The notes below the pieces were generated by a model, which made no database searches, was not told the DNA's origin, and was given only the letters and a program-made list of their open reading frames with translations. The position numbers and the translations under genes were made by a program. A stretch of DNA of 64,000 nt. Origin: Haladaptatus cibarius D43. GTDB lineage: Archaea; Halobacteriota; Halobacteria; Halobacteriales; Haladaptataceae. Position 1 is the first letter of the stretch. Each line of letters begins with the position of its first letter. This document shows, in pieces, positions 32,925-42,254 of the stretch. The stretch lies in contig NZ_JDTH01000002.1 in assembly GCF_000710615.1 (NCBI RefSeq), positions 488,082-552,081 on the forward strand, in the 5' to 3' direction.

Positions 32925-34475
32925 ATGACGAACGAAAATCCCGGCGACCGAACCGTCGAGGAACTGGAAGAAGACGTACAGACCGTAGAAGACCCGGGTG
33001 CTTTGGACGACCTGCTCACGGACGAAGAAGAAGGTAAGGACAGAAAAACCGCGAAGGAGGTCATCCAAGCCCGAATCGACGAACTGGAAGCCGAGACGAA
33101 AGGTGGCGAAGCGACAGAAGACACGGAAACCGAAGGCGAGTACGAAGAGACGGCGGAGGACGTAGAAGACCCCGAGGAGGCCGAAGAAACGGCGGCGGAA
33201 TCGGACGCGTCCGATTCCGCCGCAGACGCCGATACATCTGATGACGAAGCGGAAGGAGACGACGGACTCACCCATCCTACCGCGGACAAAAAACACGTTC
33301 GGGCGCTGGACGACGGCGTTTACCGCGACATGTGGGTGTACTGTGAGACGCAGGGCGGTGAACTCCTCGACGTGTCGAAGGAGATGCTCGGCAAGGCCCG
33401 CGAATTGATGGACGACTACGAAACAGAGTACGGCGGCGACGAACGAGTCGTCGCCGTACTCGTCGGCGACGACATGCGCGACCTCGCGGAGGAATGTATC
33501 GCGCTCGGCGCGGATGTGGCGGTGTACCACGACGACGACCGACTGGAGCGATTCCGCCACAAGCCATACACCGAAATCGTGGCGGATATGGCGCGAACCG
33601 ATGCTGACTGGAAGGAGTACGACAAACCGCGCTACTTCCTCTTTCCGGCGACGAACAACGGACGCGACCTCTCCGCGCAGGTACAGGGTGAACTCGACTC
33701 CGGACTCGCGAGCGACTGTTCCGGCCTGACCATCACGAACGAACTCATCTCGAATCCGGTGAAAACCGGCACGCCCGGCGAGAAGGTGGATTTCGAGCGC
33801 ATCCTGCACATGAAGCGCCCGGACTTCTCCGGGTTCGAGTACTCGACCATCCTCTGTATCGACAACCCCGACCGGGAGTTCCATCCGCAAGGTTGTTCCG
33901 TGATTCCGGGCAGTTTCGACGCGATGGAGGCCGACCCGGGACGCGAGGGCGAAATCGTTTCACACGACATCGACACGCCGGACGACTGGTACCGCGTGGA
34001 AGTCACGGACTGGGACACCCTCGATACCGGCGTCGATTTGACCGGACGGGAAGTCGTCGTCGCAATCGGTCGCGGAATCGGCGACGACCCGACGGAAGGA
34101 ATCGAACTCGCCTTAGACCTCGTGGACGCCTTCGACGACGCCGACCTCGGTTTGTCTCGGGGTGTCGTGACGGCATCCTACAGCGTGGACGGCCACGTCG
34201 AGCAGTACGTCAGCGAGGAGCGCCAAATCGGCGAAACCGGCCAAATCGTTCAACCGCCACTCTACATCGCGGCGGGCATCAGCGGCGCGATTCAGCACAA
34301 GGTCGGGATGGATGAGTCGGAGACGATTATCTCGATTAATACGGATACGGACGCCGATATCAAGGATTTCAGCGACTACTTCATCGAAGGCGATCTGTTC
34401 GAAGTGTTTCCTCGCCTCACCGAGGCAGTCGAGGCGGGCGAACTGGATGCGGTCGTGGCGGAAGACGATGACTGA
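32925..34475 (+). CDS. etfA: electron-transfer flavoprotein alpha subunit with N-terminal acidic extension
   Basis: 516 residues, about 190 more than a plain EtfA. The first 115 residues are acidic and probably mostly disordered (ELEEDVQTVEDPGALDDLLTDEEEG at the start suggests a short helical motif). The catalytic ETF-alpha part begins near residue 125 (RALDDGVYRDMWVYCETQGGELLD). The FAD-binding C-terminus is clear: AGISGAIQHKVGMDESETIISINTDTDADI. The extension is typical of haloarchaeal EtfA and may be an interaction arm for dehydrogenases. Confidence 0.93.
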   Translation: MTNENPGDRTVEELEEDVQTVEDPGALDDLLTDEEEGKDRKTAKEVIQARIDELEAETKGGEATEDTETEGEYEETAEDVEDPEEAEETAAESDASDSAADADTSDDEAEGDDGLTHPTADKKHVRALDDGVYRDMWVYCETQGGELLDVSKEMLGKARELMDDYETEYGGDERVVAVLVGDDMRDLAEECIALGADVAVYHDDDRLERFRHKPYTEIVADMARTDADWKEYDKPRYFLFPATNNGRDLSAQVQGELDSGLASDCSGLTITNELISNPVKTGTPGEKVDFERILHMKRPDFSGFEYSTILCIDNPDREFHPQGCSVIPGSFDAMEADPGREGEIVSHDIDTPDDWYRVEVTDWDTLDTGVDLTGREVVVAIGRGIGDDPTEGIELALDLVDAFDDADLGLSRGVVTASYSVDGHVEQYVSEERQIGETGQIVQPPLYIAAGISGAIQHKVGMDESETIISINTDTDADIKDFSDYFIEGDLFEVFPRLTEAVEAGELDAVVAEDDD

Positions 34476-34494
34476 ACATGGTAACTGACAGCCA

Positions 34495-36168
34495 ATGACA
34501 GGAGAATACGAACAGTACGAAGCTGTCGTAGTCGGTGCTGGCCCCGGCGGGGCGGCGGCGGCCGCGACGCTCGCACGCAACGGAATCGAAACGCTCGTCC
34601 TGGAACGCGGTGCCGAAGCCGGGTCGAAAAACGTCTCTGGCGGCCTCATCTACGCCGAGGAGTCGGCCCCCTACACCATCGACTCGCTCTTTCCCGACTT
34701 CCGCGAAGAGGCTGCAGAACGTCCGATTACGAGCTACAACATCCACAACGTCGCCGACGAGAAGGTGAAATCGTTCGACATCACCCGCCTCCACGAACAC
34801 GATACGGAGTGGTCTGACGCCGTCCTCCGAAGAAAGATGGACTCGTGGCTCGCAGACCGGGTTCACGAAATGACGAGCGAAACCGGCGGCGGCCTGCTGA
34901 CCGGCGTTCGAGTGAACGGTTTGCTCCGCGAGAACGGCAAAATCGTCGGCGTCACCTGCGACGAACTCGACCCAATCAAGGCCGACTTTATCATCGCGGC
35001 GGACGGTGTGAACAGCGAACTCGCCCGCGACGCCGGACTGATGAACTGGGACGAACCGGACGAATGGTTCCAAGGGGTGAAGGCCGTCATCGACATGCCG
35101 GAAGACGTTATCGCGGAGCGGTTCGGTGTGTCCCCGGATACGGGCGAAGCACACCTCTTCTCGGGCAACCTCTTCGATGACGTTCGCGGCGGCGGTTTCC
35201 TCTACACGAATCAGGATTCGCTGTCGATTGGCACCGTGTTCCACCTCGACAGCTTGGTCGCAGAGGAGGCGGAACCGCACGAACTGCTCGACAATCTGCT
35301 CACGCATCCACTCCTCGCCCAGTGGTTGAACGGCCACTACGACGAGGTGGAGTACAGCGCGAAACTCGTCCCTGATTCGAAGAAGGCGGCTCACCCCGCA
35401 CCGCACCGCGGGCGACTCGCCCTCGTCGGAGATGCTGGCGGGCAGATGCAGGCCCAAGGGCCGATTATCAAGGGAATGAACCACGCCGTGACCGCTGGCG
35501 CGCTCGCCGCCGAGGCCTTTGCCGAGGCGCGAATGCGCGGCGACCCGGAGAAGGCCGGGCGGCTGTACGAGAAGAAATTGAAAGACGAGGGCGTGATGGG
35601 GAAACTGCGTCCGAAGCAGTACCGAACCCTCGGACGACTCGGCGAGAACGGGACAATTGCAAACCTCACCGACAACCTTCTCACGTCGCCAATTGGCCGT
35701 GCCGTACTTCGCTCTGGTGCGATGGAGTCGCAACTGGAACGCCTGTACGGTTCGCCGTTCCTCTCCTCGATGATTCCGGACACGAAGACTCCCTACGTCA
35801 CGTTGCCGACGGTTATCGCAGAGGAGTTGGGAACCGAAATCGAAGACGCGAACGAAGTCGAACCGAAGAGCCTCGCCGACAGAATCGGCGACCTGACCTA
35901 CGACACCGACGTTGGTAATCCGCACATCCGCCTGCGAAACGACTCCTACGAAGCCAGTGGTGCGGCGGTTTCGGCCTGCCCCGTCAGCGCGAAAGACTTC
36001 GGTGGTGGCTGTTACCGTGAGGAAACCGTGCAGATGAACGGCCACGAGGAGAAAATCGTGAGCCTCGACACGCAACCATGCGTCGAATGTGGCACTTGTG
36101 CCGTCGTCGCCGAGACGGAGTGGGAACATCCGCGCGGCGACAAAGGCGTGGAGTTCAAGCAAGGGTGA
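34495..36168 (+). CDS. fixC: ETF:quinone oxidoreductase (FixC) with fused FixX-like iron-sulphur tail
   Basis: 557 residues. N-terminal FAD-binding motif VVVGAGPGGAAAA at 12-24, the ETF-QO-type region NVSGGLIYAEE, and the GDAGGQMQAQGPIIKGMNHAVTAG FAD signature in the middle. The C-terminal 65 residues contain Cys at about 495, 506, 529, 532 and 535 (ACPVS and CVECGTC), enough for a [4Fe-4S] cluster, so the FixX ferredoxin is fused to FixC. It passes ETF electrons to the membrane quinone. Third gene of the etfB-etfA-fixC operon. Confidence 0.92.
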   Translation: MTGEYEQYEAVVVGAGPGGAAAAATLARNGIETLVLERGAEAGSKNVSGGLIYAEESAPYTIDSLFPDFREEAAERPITSYNIHNVADEKVKSFDITRLHEHDTEWSDAVLRRKMDSWLADRVHEMTSETGGGLLTGVRVNGLLRENGKIVGVTCDELDPIKADFIIAADGVNSELARDAGLMNWDEPDEWFQGVKAVIDMPEDVIAERFGVSPDTGEAHLFSGNLFDDVRGGGFLYTNQDSLSIGTVFHLDSLVAEEAEPHELLDNLLTHPLLAQWLNGHYDEVEYSAKLVPDSKKAAHPAPHRGRLALVGDAGGQMQAQGPIIKGMNHAVTAGALAAEAFAEARMRGDPEKAGRLYEKKLKDEGVMGKLRPKQYRTLGRLGENGTIANLTDNLLTSPIGRAVLRSGAMESQLERLYGSPFLSSMIPDTKTPYVTLPTVIAEELGTEIEDANEVEPKSLADRIGDLTYDTDVGNPHIRLRNDSYEASGAAVSACPVSAKDFGGGCYREETVQMNGHEEKIVSLDTQPCVECGTCAVVAETEWEHPRGDKGVEFKQG

Positions 36169-36193
36169 GCGAAGACAAGAGGGAATTCCCATC

Positions 36194-36574
36194 ATGACCG
36201 AACACCGCGACCGAATCGCCGACCTCGCAAACCGAGCACAGGCCGACCGGGAGTCGTTCGACCCGCCCGAAAATCCGCCCGACGAGGAGCGCGCGGTGTC
36301 CATTCTGCGCTCGGGCGTCGGCGACGTCGTCTCGGTGTACGTCGAAGGGCGAACCGGCGAGTTCGTGCGATTCAACGAATGGGAGATGACGCGACTGGAG
36401 CAGGCATTAAACGACTGGTTGGCGCTGTACGCACGCTGTTACGGCCACGAAATAGAGACAGAGTTCACGGTTCGGGAAGTCGCGGAACTGGTCGTGAAGA
36501 CCCACAATATTCACGACACGGTGCAACTGCTGACCCGAATTCCGCGGCCCGAAGTTCGCCGCGCGCGGCGCTAG
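36194..36574 (+). CDS. conserved haloarchaeal hypothetical protein
   Basis: 126 residues from ATG 36194. Mostly helical, with an acidic, proline-rich first third and a C-terminus rich in Arg (IPRPEVRRARR). No recognised motif. It lies 25 bp after fixC, so it may be transcribed with the ETF operon, and it overlaps the convergent DUF2267-type gene by four bases. An upstream in-frame ATG would run into fixC and is rejected. Confidence 0.72.
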   Translation: MTEHRDRIADLANRAQADRESFDPPENPPDEERAVSILRSGVGDVVSVYVEGRTGEFVRFNEWEMTRLEQALNDWLALYARCYGHEIETEFTVREVAELVVKTHNIHDTVQLLTRIPRPEVRRARR

Positions 36575-36966
36575 TCGAACGCTTCTTCGTTTCCGACGAG
36601 TTCGAACAGCGGGTCGTACTCGTCCGGCAACTGCTGGCGAACCTGTTGGTATTCTCCCTCTGGAACGACTTCTGCGACGAGCGACAGCACGCCTTTCGCG
36701 TGAAAGAGCGCGTCCTGTCGCTCGATTCCTTCGCGCTCCGCTACCCTGTCTACGAACTCGTCGAAATGGAATCGCTGGCCGGATTCCGCCCGTTCGAGAT
36801 ACCAGTCGATTTCCATCGGGAGCGGCCCCGCGAGATCTTTGGCTTCCCCCTCCTGTAATCGCTCGCCGAGCGTCGTCAGCGTGGCGCGAATCGCCCGAAC
36901 CGTCTTTCCTTGCTCGCCTAACTTCAGTCGGTGCTGTACCTGTCCGATGAAATCACTGTAGTTCAT
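36571..36966 (-). CDS. DUF2267-type protein
   Basis: 131 residues from ATG 36966 (MNYSDFIGQVQHRLKLGEQGKTVRAIRATLTTLGERL). The sequence matches the DUF2267 pattern: helical, with the VRATLTTLGERLxxGEAKDLAGPLPMEIDWYL-like core and a DEFVDRVAEREGI segment. It is a cytosolic protein of unknown function, common in haloarchaea and bacteria. The upstream ORF continues to 37074 but the first 36 residues have no haloarchaeal character. Confidence 0.85.
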   Translation of the reverse strand: MNYSDFIGQVQHRLKLGEQGKTVRAIRATLTTLGERLQEGEAKDLAGPLPMEIDWYLERAESGQRFHFDEFVDRVAEREGIERQDALFHAKGVLSLVAEVVPEGEYQQVRQQLPDEYDPLFELVGNEEAFD

Positions 36967-37049
36967 ATTCTCCCCCAAACGTGGAACGACGGGACAGTAC
37001 AAGAATCGAATGGGAGAACGGGATGGGTCGGAGTCGGTAGCAATCGACA

Positions 37050-37298
37050 CAACCGGAATGGCGCGCGCTGGCACTGGTCCGAGGCGTTTACCGCCGAGGG
37101 TCAGTGGTGATAGCGTGCGAGGTCTTCCGGAACGAAGTTCTCGTGAGCGAAGCGAGCGAGGGCATGGAAGAGGTTTCCTCTTCCGGAGTGACGGAATGGC
37201 TTGTCAGAGCCTTGCTCTAACGGTGGATGACCGAAACGAGCGATAGCGAGTTGGAGGAATCGGTTGTGGTGGCGGTTTGCGGTTTCATTGGAGTCGTG
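37050..37298 (+). repeat. dispersed intergenic repeat, copy A
   Basis: The core starts with ATGGCGCGCGCTGGCAC (37058), runs through GAGGCGTTTACCGCCGA and AGCGTGCGAGG, and ends in GTGGCGG...GAGTCGTG at about 37298. The same order is found at 39708-39920 (leftward) and 60360-60512. The start can be read as a short ORF (MARAGTGPRRLPP...), but the reading diverges after about 20 residues between copies. It fills most of the 443-bp space between the DUF2267-type gene and dodecin. Confidence 0.75.
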
Positions 37299-37409
37299 GT
37301 TTGCTCACTCTCGTTCAATTATATTGTATCGAAGCAAATCACGATGCCAAGGACCAACCCAAAGCGCGGCCACAAAACGCTACCCGGATGCTGGCGTAGG
37401 GTGGATGCC

Positions 37410-37616
37410 ATGACGGCAGTAAAAATCATCAAAGTGCTCGGCACGTCCGAAGAATCGTGGGAAGACGCCGCGCGAGAAGCAGTCGAACAAGCGAACCAGA
37501 CTATCGACGACATCCACGGTATCGAAGTCGAAGATTGGACGGCGAGCGTCGAGAACGGCCAGATTACGGAGTACAAAGCGACGGTCGAAGTCGCGTTCCC
37601 GGTTCGCCACGAATAA
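37410..37616 (+). CDS. dodecin (flavin-binding dodecamer protein)
   Basis: 68 residues from ATG 37410, the usual size. Pattern VKIIKVLGTSEESWEDAAREAVEQANQTI (strand, then helix), then the second and third strands with the conserved Trp in VEDWTASVENGQI that stacks on the flavin. Haloarchaeal dodecins store riboflavin and protect it from photochemistry. An upstream in-frame reading from 37227 runs through the repeat and is rejected. Confidence 0.93.
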   Translation: MTAVKIIKVLGTSEESWEDAAREAVEQANQTIDDIHGIEVEDWTASVENGQITEYKATVEVAFPVRHE

Positions 37617-37633
37617 ACGGGGGTGGCGGTCGT

Positions 37634-38656
37634 TCAGCGAAGTTCCCAGAACGCCTTTTTCGGCTCCGAGAGGCTCATGAAGTTGAATGCCCAGTAAATT
37701 GGAGATGAATCCGTTTCGACTTGGTATGCAAGTTCACCACGGCGCGTCTCACCGTCTGCAATATCCGACCCTTCCGAGTACGACTGACTGAGCGAACTCG
37801 TCGCGTTGATATTCGAACCGTAGGAAAGACCGGTTCCAGTTTTGAGTTGCATTTGAAGGAGCGTCGAAACGGTGAGTGGCTCCCCGGTTTCGTTCGTAAT
37901 TGAGAAATCCGGAATGACGTACTCGTGTCCGTCCTCCGCACTCGTGAACTCACCGAGAGAGGTTTCGGTTCGAACGTCATGAACCGTGACGGTAATTCCA
38001 TCGTGAGTGACCGATTTTCCGGGTGATTTGATGTTCGCGTTGAGCGACTGTTCGAGGTCACCAATTGAATCCGCCTCGGAACCGAGGTCGATTGTTACAC
38101 GTTCATAATCGAATAGTTCGAACGCGCTGAAATCAAACTGCATAGTGAGATTTTCGGCACCACTCGGCGCTTCGAAGACGACATCCCCGCGAGCGATCTC
38201 TCCGGGGGCTAGCAGACCACTCTCGATTGGGTGGTCGGTACTACTGAACGATGCGTCGTAAACGTGGTTTTCGCTGTCTTTTAGTCGAGTTTGCCAGAAA
38301 CTATTGAAGTCGATGAACTCGCTGCTCGTGTTCTTCACTGCGAGTCGAACGACGATGAAGGTGTTTCCGCTTTGTGCTTCCGAGAACTCATCCAACTGTT
38401 CCGATTTTTCGACTGAACGAGCAACCATCGCCAAACTGTCATCTTTGACGACTTCGCCAAGAACCGCATTCGCAGAGTTCCGACTCTCGCTATCATCCGT
38501 GTCGGAACCGGTCGTCGTTTTGGCGTCATCGTTCCCCGATGGAGAACCAGTCGATTCCGGATCATCCGATGCGGTGTCGCTGGAACAACCGGCGAGGGCA
38601 GTAGTTGCACTAACGGCTAAGAAGGTACGACGGAACCAAAGGTTTGTCTCCTGCAT
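37634..38656 (-). CDS. Tat-type lipoprotein with two DUF4352-like domains
   Basis: 340 residues from ATG 38656. A twin-arginine (FRRTFLAVSATTALAGC) signal ends in a lipobox, so the Cys should carry the lipid anchor. A Ser/Asp/Thr-rich linker follows, then two beta-sandwich domains of the DUF4352 type (about 85-190: TFIVVRLAVKNTSSEFIDFNSFWQTRLKDSE; and about 205-330: EYVIPDFSITNETGEPLTVSTLLQMQLK). Similar proteins bind ligands or partners at the cell surface. Function unknown. Confidence 0.8.
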   Translation of the reverse strand: MQETNLWFRRTFLAVSATTALAGCSSDTASDDPESTGSPSGNDDAKTTTGSDTDDSESRNSANAVLGEVVKDDSLAMVARSVEKSEQLDEFSEAQSGNTFIVVRLAVKNTSSEFIDFNSFWQTRLKDSENHVYDASFSSTDHPIESGLLAPGEIARGDVVFEAPSGAENLTMQFDFSAFELFDYERVTIDLGSEADSIGDLEQSLNANIKSPGKSVTHDGITVTVHDVRTETSLGEFTSAEDGHEYVIPDFSITNETGEPLTVSTLLQMQLKTGTGLSYGSNINATSSLSQSYSEGSDIADGETRRGELAYQVETDSSPIYWAFNFMSLSEPKKAFWELR

Positions 38657-38798
38657 TGTAACACTACACACCATATATCAAATTAAATTTGTTGATGTTC
38701 TATTTTATTAGGAAGAGAATAACACGCATAGATTCACTCGAACTATCTCTGAAAATGCGTTCTATGAAGAATGTATTAAAATTCGAAAAAGTGACTCG

Positions 38799-39530
38799 CT
38801 ATAGTTTTACCGCCATCATCACCTCGTCCACGTAGTCGCCGCCGATTTTGTAGTGGTTTTTCCGAATCGCCTCGGTTTCCCAGCCGTGGGCTTTGAGGAA
38901 GTCGATGGCGTTCTGGTTGGTCGAGGGGGCGCTCTGGTACACCTTTTCGTAGCCGTTCGACCCGGCCCACTCCAATCCGCGTTCGAGCAGATGGCTTCCG
39001 ATTCCGTGACCGGTGTACTCGTCCAAGACGCCGACGGTCAACTCCGCCGTGTGGCTGAGTTTGTCCAGTTCGGGCGCGTGGAGGTGCACCCACCCGACCA
39101 CGTCGTCGTTCACCGTGGCGACGAAGAACATCCGCGATTGGAGTTCGTTGTGCCGGAGCAGGGCCTCCTGATGGTCGATTTCGTCCGCGACGGTTTCGGC
39201 GACGATATAAGTTCCTTCCTCCGCGACCTGTCGAATCGCGCCGACGATTCCCGTCAGGTCTTCCTGCCGGGCAGGGCGGATGATGAACTCTATATCTTCA
39301 TCGAGGAACTCCTCTTCCGCCCCGGTTTCGAGCGAGACGAACAGAATCCCATCGTCCTCCGAGAGGTAGCCGTCTCGACGGAGGATGGCGACGTGGTGGA
39401 GGAACCCACTCGGGTCGATGCCGAGCGACTGCTGTACGTCGTCCGCATCGGCCGTCCCGTGCTGTTCTACGTATTCGTAGATTTGCTTACGGTCTTCGTG
39501 GCCGAACTCTAGTTTCTCGGAGAACTCCAT
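38799..39530 (-). CDS. GNAT N-acetyltransferase with N-terminal helix-turn-helix
   Basis: 243 residues from ATG 39530. Residues 1-75 read as a winged helix (IYEYVEQHGTADADDVQQSLGIDPSGFLHHVAILRRDGYL). The C-terminal half is a GNAT fold with FFVATVNDDVVGWVHLHA, the acetyl-CoA loop LDEYTGHGIGSHLLERGLEWA (G-x-GIGSHLL), and the final substrate strand. The fusion of a DNA-binding-like module to an acetyltransferase suggests the HTH acts as a regulatory or dimerisation part. Substrate unknown. Confidence 0.88.
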   Translation of the reverse strand: MEFSEKLEFGHEDRKQIYEYVEQHGTADADDVQQSLGIDPSGFLHHVAILRRDGYLSEDDGILFVSLETGAEEEFLDEDIEFIIRPARQEDLTGIVGAIRQVAEEGTYIVAETVADEIDHQEALLRHNELQSRMFFVATVNDDVVGWVHLHAPELDKLSHTAELTVGVLDEYTGHGIGSHLLERGLEWAGSNGYEKVYQSAPSTNQNAIDFLKAHGWETEAIRKNHYKIGGDYVDEVMMAVKL

Positions 39531-39707
39531 GCACACTGTTACCACTTATCCCTACTTATTATTAACGATGGTTTTGACGGCGTACTGAGAGAACGAGTTC
39601 TATGTGAGTTGTGCCGATACGTTGGGCCACACAGTGCTGACTCCAAACGGAACTATGACTAAAACAGGATAGAAGCAATTTGATTTGCTGTATATTTTCG
39701 TTAACAA

Positions 39708-39920
39708 CTCACGACTCCACTGAAAACCGCCACCGCACCGCGACAGCCACACCCTCCCCAACAGATTCTTTCGCTCATTTCACTCGCTCAGTCTCCACCG
39801 TCAGAGACACGCGCTGACGAACCGTTCGCTCGCCCCACTCACGAAGACCTCGCACGCTGTCAACACAGGGTTTCGGCGGTAAACGCCTCAGCCCTGTGCC
39901 AGCGCGCGCCATTTCGGTTG
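39708..39920 (-). repeat. dispersed intergenic repeat, copy B
   Basis: On the leftward strand: ATGGCGCGCGCTGGCACAG (starts 39912), then GAGGCGTTTACCGCCGAAA, TGTGTTGACAGCGTGCGAGG, a less conserved middle, GGGGAGGGTGTGG, and GTGGCGGTTTTCAGTGGAG with GTCGTG at about 39710. It matches copy A along its length and copy C in both ends. It sits in the 484-bp space between the GNAT gene and the YchF-type gene, which otherwise has no feature I can support. Confidence 0.75.
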
Positions 39921-40014
39921 CGAAAATTCGACCGTTTGTGTCTCCGCTCAATCTCTCCTTTCCCCATCTCGAAAAACCGAAAGGCAATTCCCGATATCCC
40001 TGTTACCGACGAGC

Positions 40015-41196
40015 ATGATTTCCATCGCGCTCGCGGGCAAACCAAACGCCGGGAAGTCCACGTTTTACAAATCCGCAACGCTGGCCGAGGTGGACGTAGC
40101 GAACTACCCCTTCACCACCATCGACGCGAATCGGGGCGTGAGCCACGTCCGCACGGACTGTCCCTGTCTCTCCCGCGACGAACGATGCGGCAACGAACAC
40201 TGCCACGACGGCAAACGCTACGTCCCAATCGAACTGCTCGACGTGGCCGGACTCGTCCCGGGCGCGCACGAAGGTCGAGGTTTGGGCAATCAGTTCTTGG
40301 ACGCACTGACGAACGCCGACGCAATCATCAACGTCGTGGACGCCTCCGGCGGAACCAACGAGGAGGGCGAACCCGTCGAAGTCGGCACTTACGACCCGGT
40401 CGAGGAAGTCGATTTCATCGAGGAGGAGATGAACCAGTGGCTCGCGGGCATCATCGAACGCAACTGGGAAACCGTGGTGCGCCAATCGCGCTCGCCCGGA
40501 TTCGACATCGACGAAGCTCTCTCGGAGATGCTGACGGGATTCGGCGCGAGCGAACACGAAGTGGCCGCCAGCCTTCGCGAACTCGAATACCCCGACGACC
40601 CCCAACAGTGGACGGACGACCACCGCGAAGCCCTCGCCCGCGACATTCGCGCTCGAACCAAACCAATCATCCTCGTGGCGAACAAAGCCGACATCGCGCC
40701 CGAAGAGAACATCGAACGACTGCGCGAAACCGGCAAACCGGTCATTCCCGCGACTGCCGAGGGAGAACTCGCGCTCCGGCAAGGCGTCGAAGCGGGCGTC
40801 GTGGACTACGATTCGGGCGACGACGATTTCGAAATCGTCGGCGACCTGAGCGACCAACAGCAGGCGGGACTCGAACGAATCAGAGGTGTCATGCAGGAGT
40901 GGGGCGGAACCGGCGTGCAGGACGCCCTCGACACCGCCGTCTACGACCTGCTCGACAGAATCACGGCCTATCCCGTGCAGAACGAATCGAAGTGGACGGA
41001 CGGCCAAGGAAACGTCCTTCCCGACGCCTTCTTGCTTCCCGACGGTTCGACCCCGCCAGACCTCGCGTATGCAGTTCACAGCGACATCGGCGACGGCTAT
41101 CTCCACGCCGTAAACGCGAAGACGAACCGCGACATCAGCGACTCATACGAGTTAGAAGAGGGCGACGTGATAAAAATCGTGAGTACGGCGAAGTAG
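40015..41196 (+). CDS. YchF/Obg-type GTPase with C-terminal TGS domain
   Basis: 393 residues. G1 motif GKPNAGKST (8-16), the switch region YPFTTIDANRGV, G3 DVAGLVPGAHEGRGLGNQFLDAL and the G4-like NKAD. A cysteine group (CPCLSRDERCGNEHC, about 50-64) may bind zinc and is typical of archaeal members. The C-terminal 60 residues form a TGS domain (LPDGSTPPDLAYAVHSDIGDGYLHAVNAK). YchF-type proteins bind ribosomes. It stands alone. Confidence 0.92.
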   Translation: MISIALAGKPNAGKSTFYKSATLAEVDVANYPFTTIDANRGVSHVRTDCPCLSRDERCGNEHCHDGKRYVPIELLDVAGLVPGAHEGRGLGNQFLDALTNADAIINVVDASGGTNEEGEPVEVGTYDPVEEVDFIEEEMNQWLAGIIERNWETVVRQSRSPGFDIDEALSEMLTGFGASEHEVAASLRELEYPDDPQQWTDDHREALARDIRARTKPIILVANKADIAPEENIERLRETGKPVIPATAEGELALRQGVEAGVVDYDSGDDDFEIVGDLSDQQQAGLERIRGVMQEWGGTGVQDALDTAVYDLLDRITAYPVQNESKWTDGQGNVLPDAFLLPDGSTPPDLAYAVHSDIGDGYLHAVNAKTNRDISDSYELEEGDVIKIVSTAK

Positions 41197-41287
41197 CGAA
41201 ACTCCGGATTGACCTCGTTTTCCAGTACGAGCAGCATCGACCGACTAACGGACGGAATCGGTCAAAAAGCTATGGTCGGAAAGGGAA

Positions 41288-42175
41288 TCAGCCTTCCAAA
41301 AATTCGACCAGCAGGTCGTTCACTTGCTCCGGTTGATCATTTTGTACCCAGTGACTCGCGTTGGGCAGTCGCTCGATCCGGAGGTTCGGAACCCATCGTT
41401 CCATTCCTTCCGTCAGTTCGACTCGGAGGGCCGCGTCCTGTTCGCCCCAAATCAGTAGGGTGGGTTCCTGCACTGTGGAATCACCCCGGGAACCACCGAA
41501 TAGCGTTTTCAGTTCGTCCCGTGCCTGTTCCCGAAACAGCGCCCGGTAGTAGTTAATCGAACTCGTCAACGCACCCGGTTGCGCAGCGGCCTCGACGTAT
41601 CGCTGAATGTCGGTTTCATCGAAGGCGTCCGGATTTGCCGCGCCGTCGCGGAACAGTTCCGCGATGGGAGTGTAGTTGCGAATGGAAAACAGACGTTCGG
41701 GGAGCCACGGCAGTTGAAAGTAGAACACGTACCACGAGCGCCGCAGTTGTTCCGGCGTTCGGAGCAGTTCTCGAAACCGTTCCGGATGCGGCGCGTTCAG
41801 CACCGCGAGTTTCTCGACTCGCTCGGAATGGCGAATGGCGACTTCCCACGCGATAAGGCCGCCCCAGTCGTGGCCGACAACGTGGGCTGATTCTTCGCCG
41901 AGATGGTCAATCAGTCCCAGAACGTCGCCGACCAGTTCGTCGATTTCGTACTGTTCGACGCCGTGCGGTTTCTCGGAGGCGTTGTAGCCGCGCAAATCCG
42001 GCGCGACGACGCGGTATCCTGCCGCCGCGAGCGCCGGAATCTGTTTCTGCCAGGAGTACCAGAACTCCGGAAATCCGTGCAGGAGGACGATCAGCGGCCC
42101 CTCACCGGCTTCGACGTAGTGGAGACGAACGCCGTTGACGATTGCGTCGTCGTGAGTCAGTTTTTCCGATGACAT
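41288..42175 (-). CDS. alpha/beta-fold epoxide hydrolase
   Basis: 295 residues from ATG 42175 (MSSEKLTHDD). HGFPEFWYSW at about 35-44 gives the oxyanion hole, GHDWGG at about 106-111 carries the nucleophile Asp, and NASHWVQ near the end gives the catalytic His. The cap region (about 135-210) has Tyr residues (RSWYVFYFQLPWLPE, NYYRALF) expected to activate the epoxide. The HGFPE and GHDWGG pair separates it from lipases (nucleophile Ser). A longer ORF to 42355 is rejected on composition. Confidence 0.87.
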   Translation of the reverse strand: MSSEKLTHDDAIVNGVRLHYVEAGEGPLIVLLHGFPEFWYSWQKQIPALAAAGYRVVAPDLRGYNASEKPHGVEQYEIDELVGDVLGLIDHLGEESAHVVGHDWGGLIAWEVAIRHSERVEKLAVLNAPHPERFRELLRTPEQLRRSWYVFYFQLPWLPERLFSIRNYTPIAELFRDGAANPDAFDETDIQRYVEAAAQPGALTSSINYYRALFREQARDELKTLFGGSRGDSTVQEPTLLIWGEQDAALRVELTEGMERWVPNLRIERLPNASHWVQNDQPEQVNDLLVEFLEG

Positions 42176-42254
42176 GAATCTGAACGTAGGTATGCCGACG
42201 ATGCGGTTGCTGGTAAAGCTTGAGATAGGAGGAAAATGAAGAGTGTAGTGCTCG

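Noticed and set aside
37058-37246. Short ORFs beginning MARAGTG in each copy of the dispersed repeat as a gene family
   Set aside because: The three readings share only about 20 residues and then diverge and end differently, while DNA conservation continues beyond. This fits a DNA or RNA element better than a protein.
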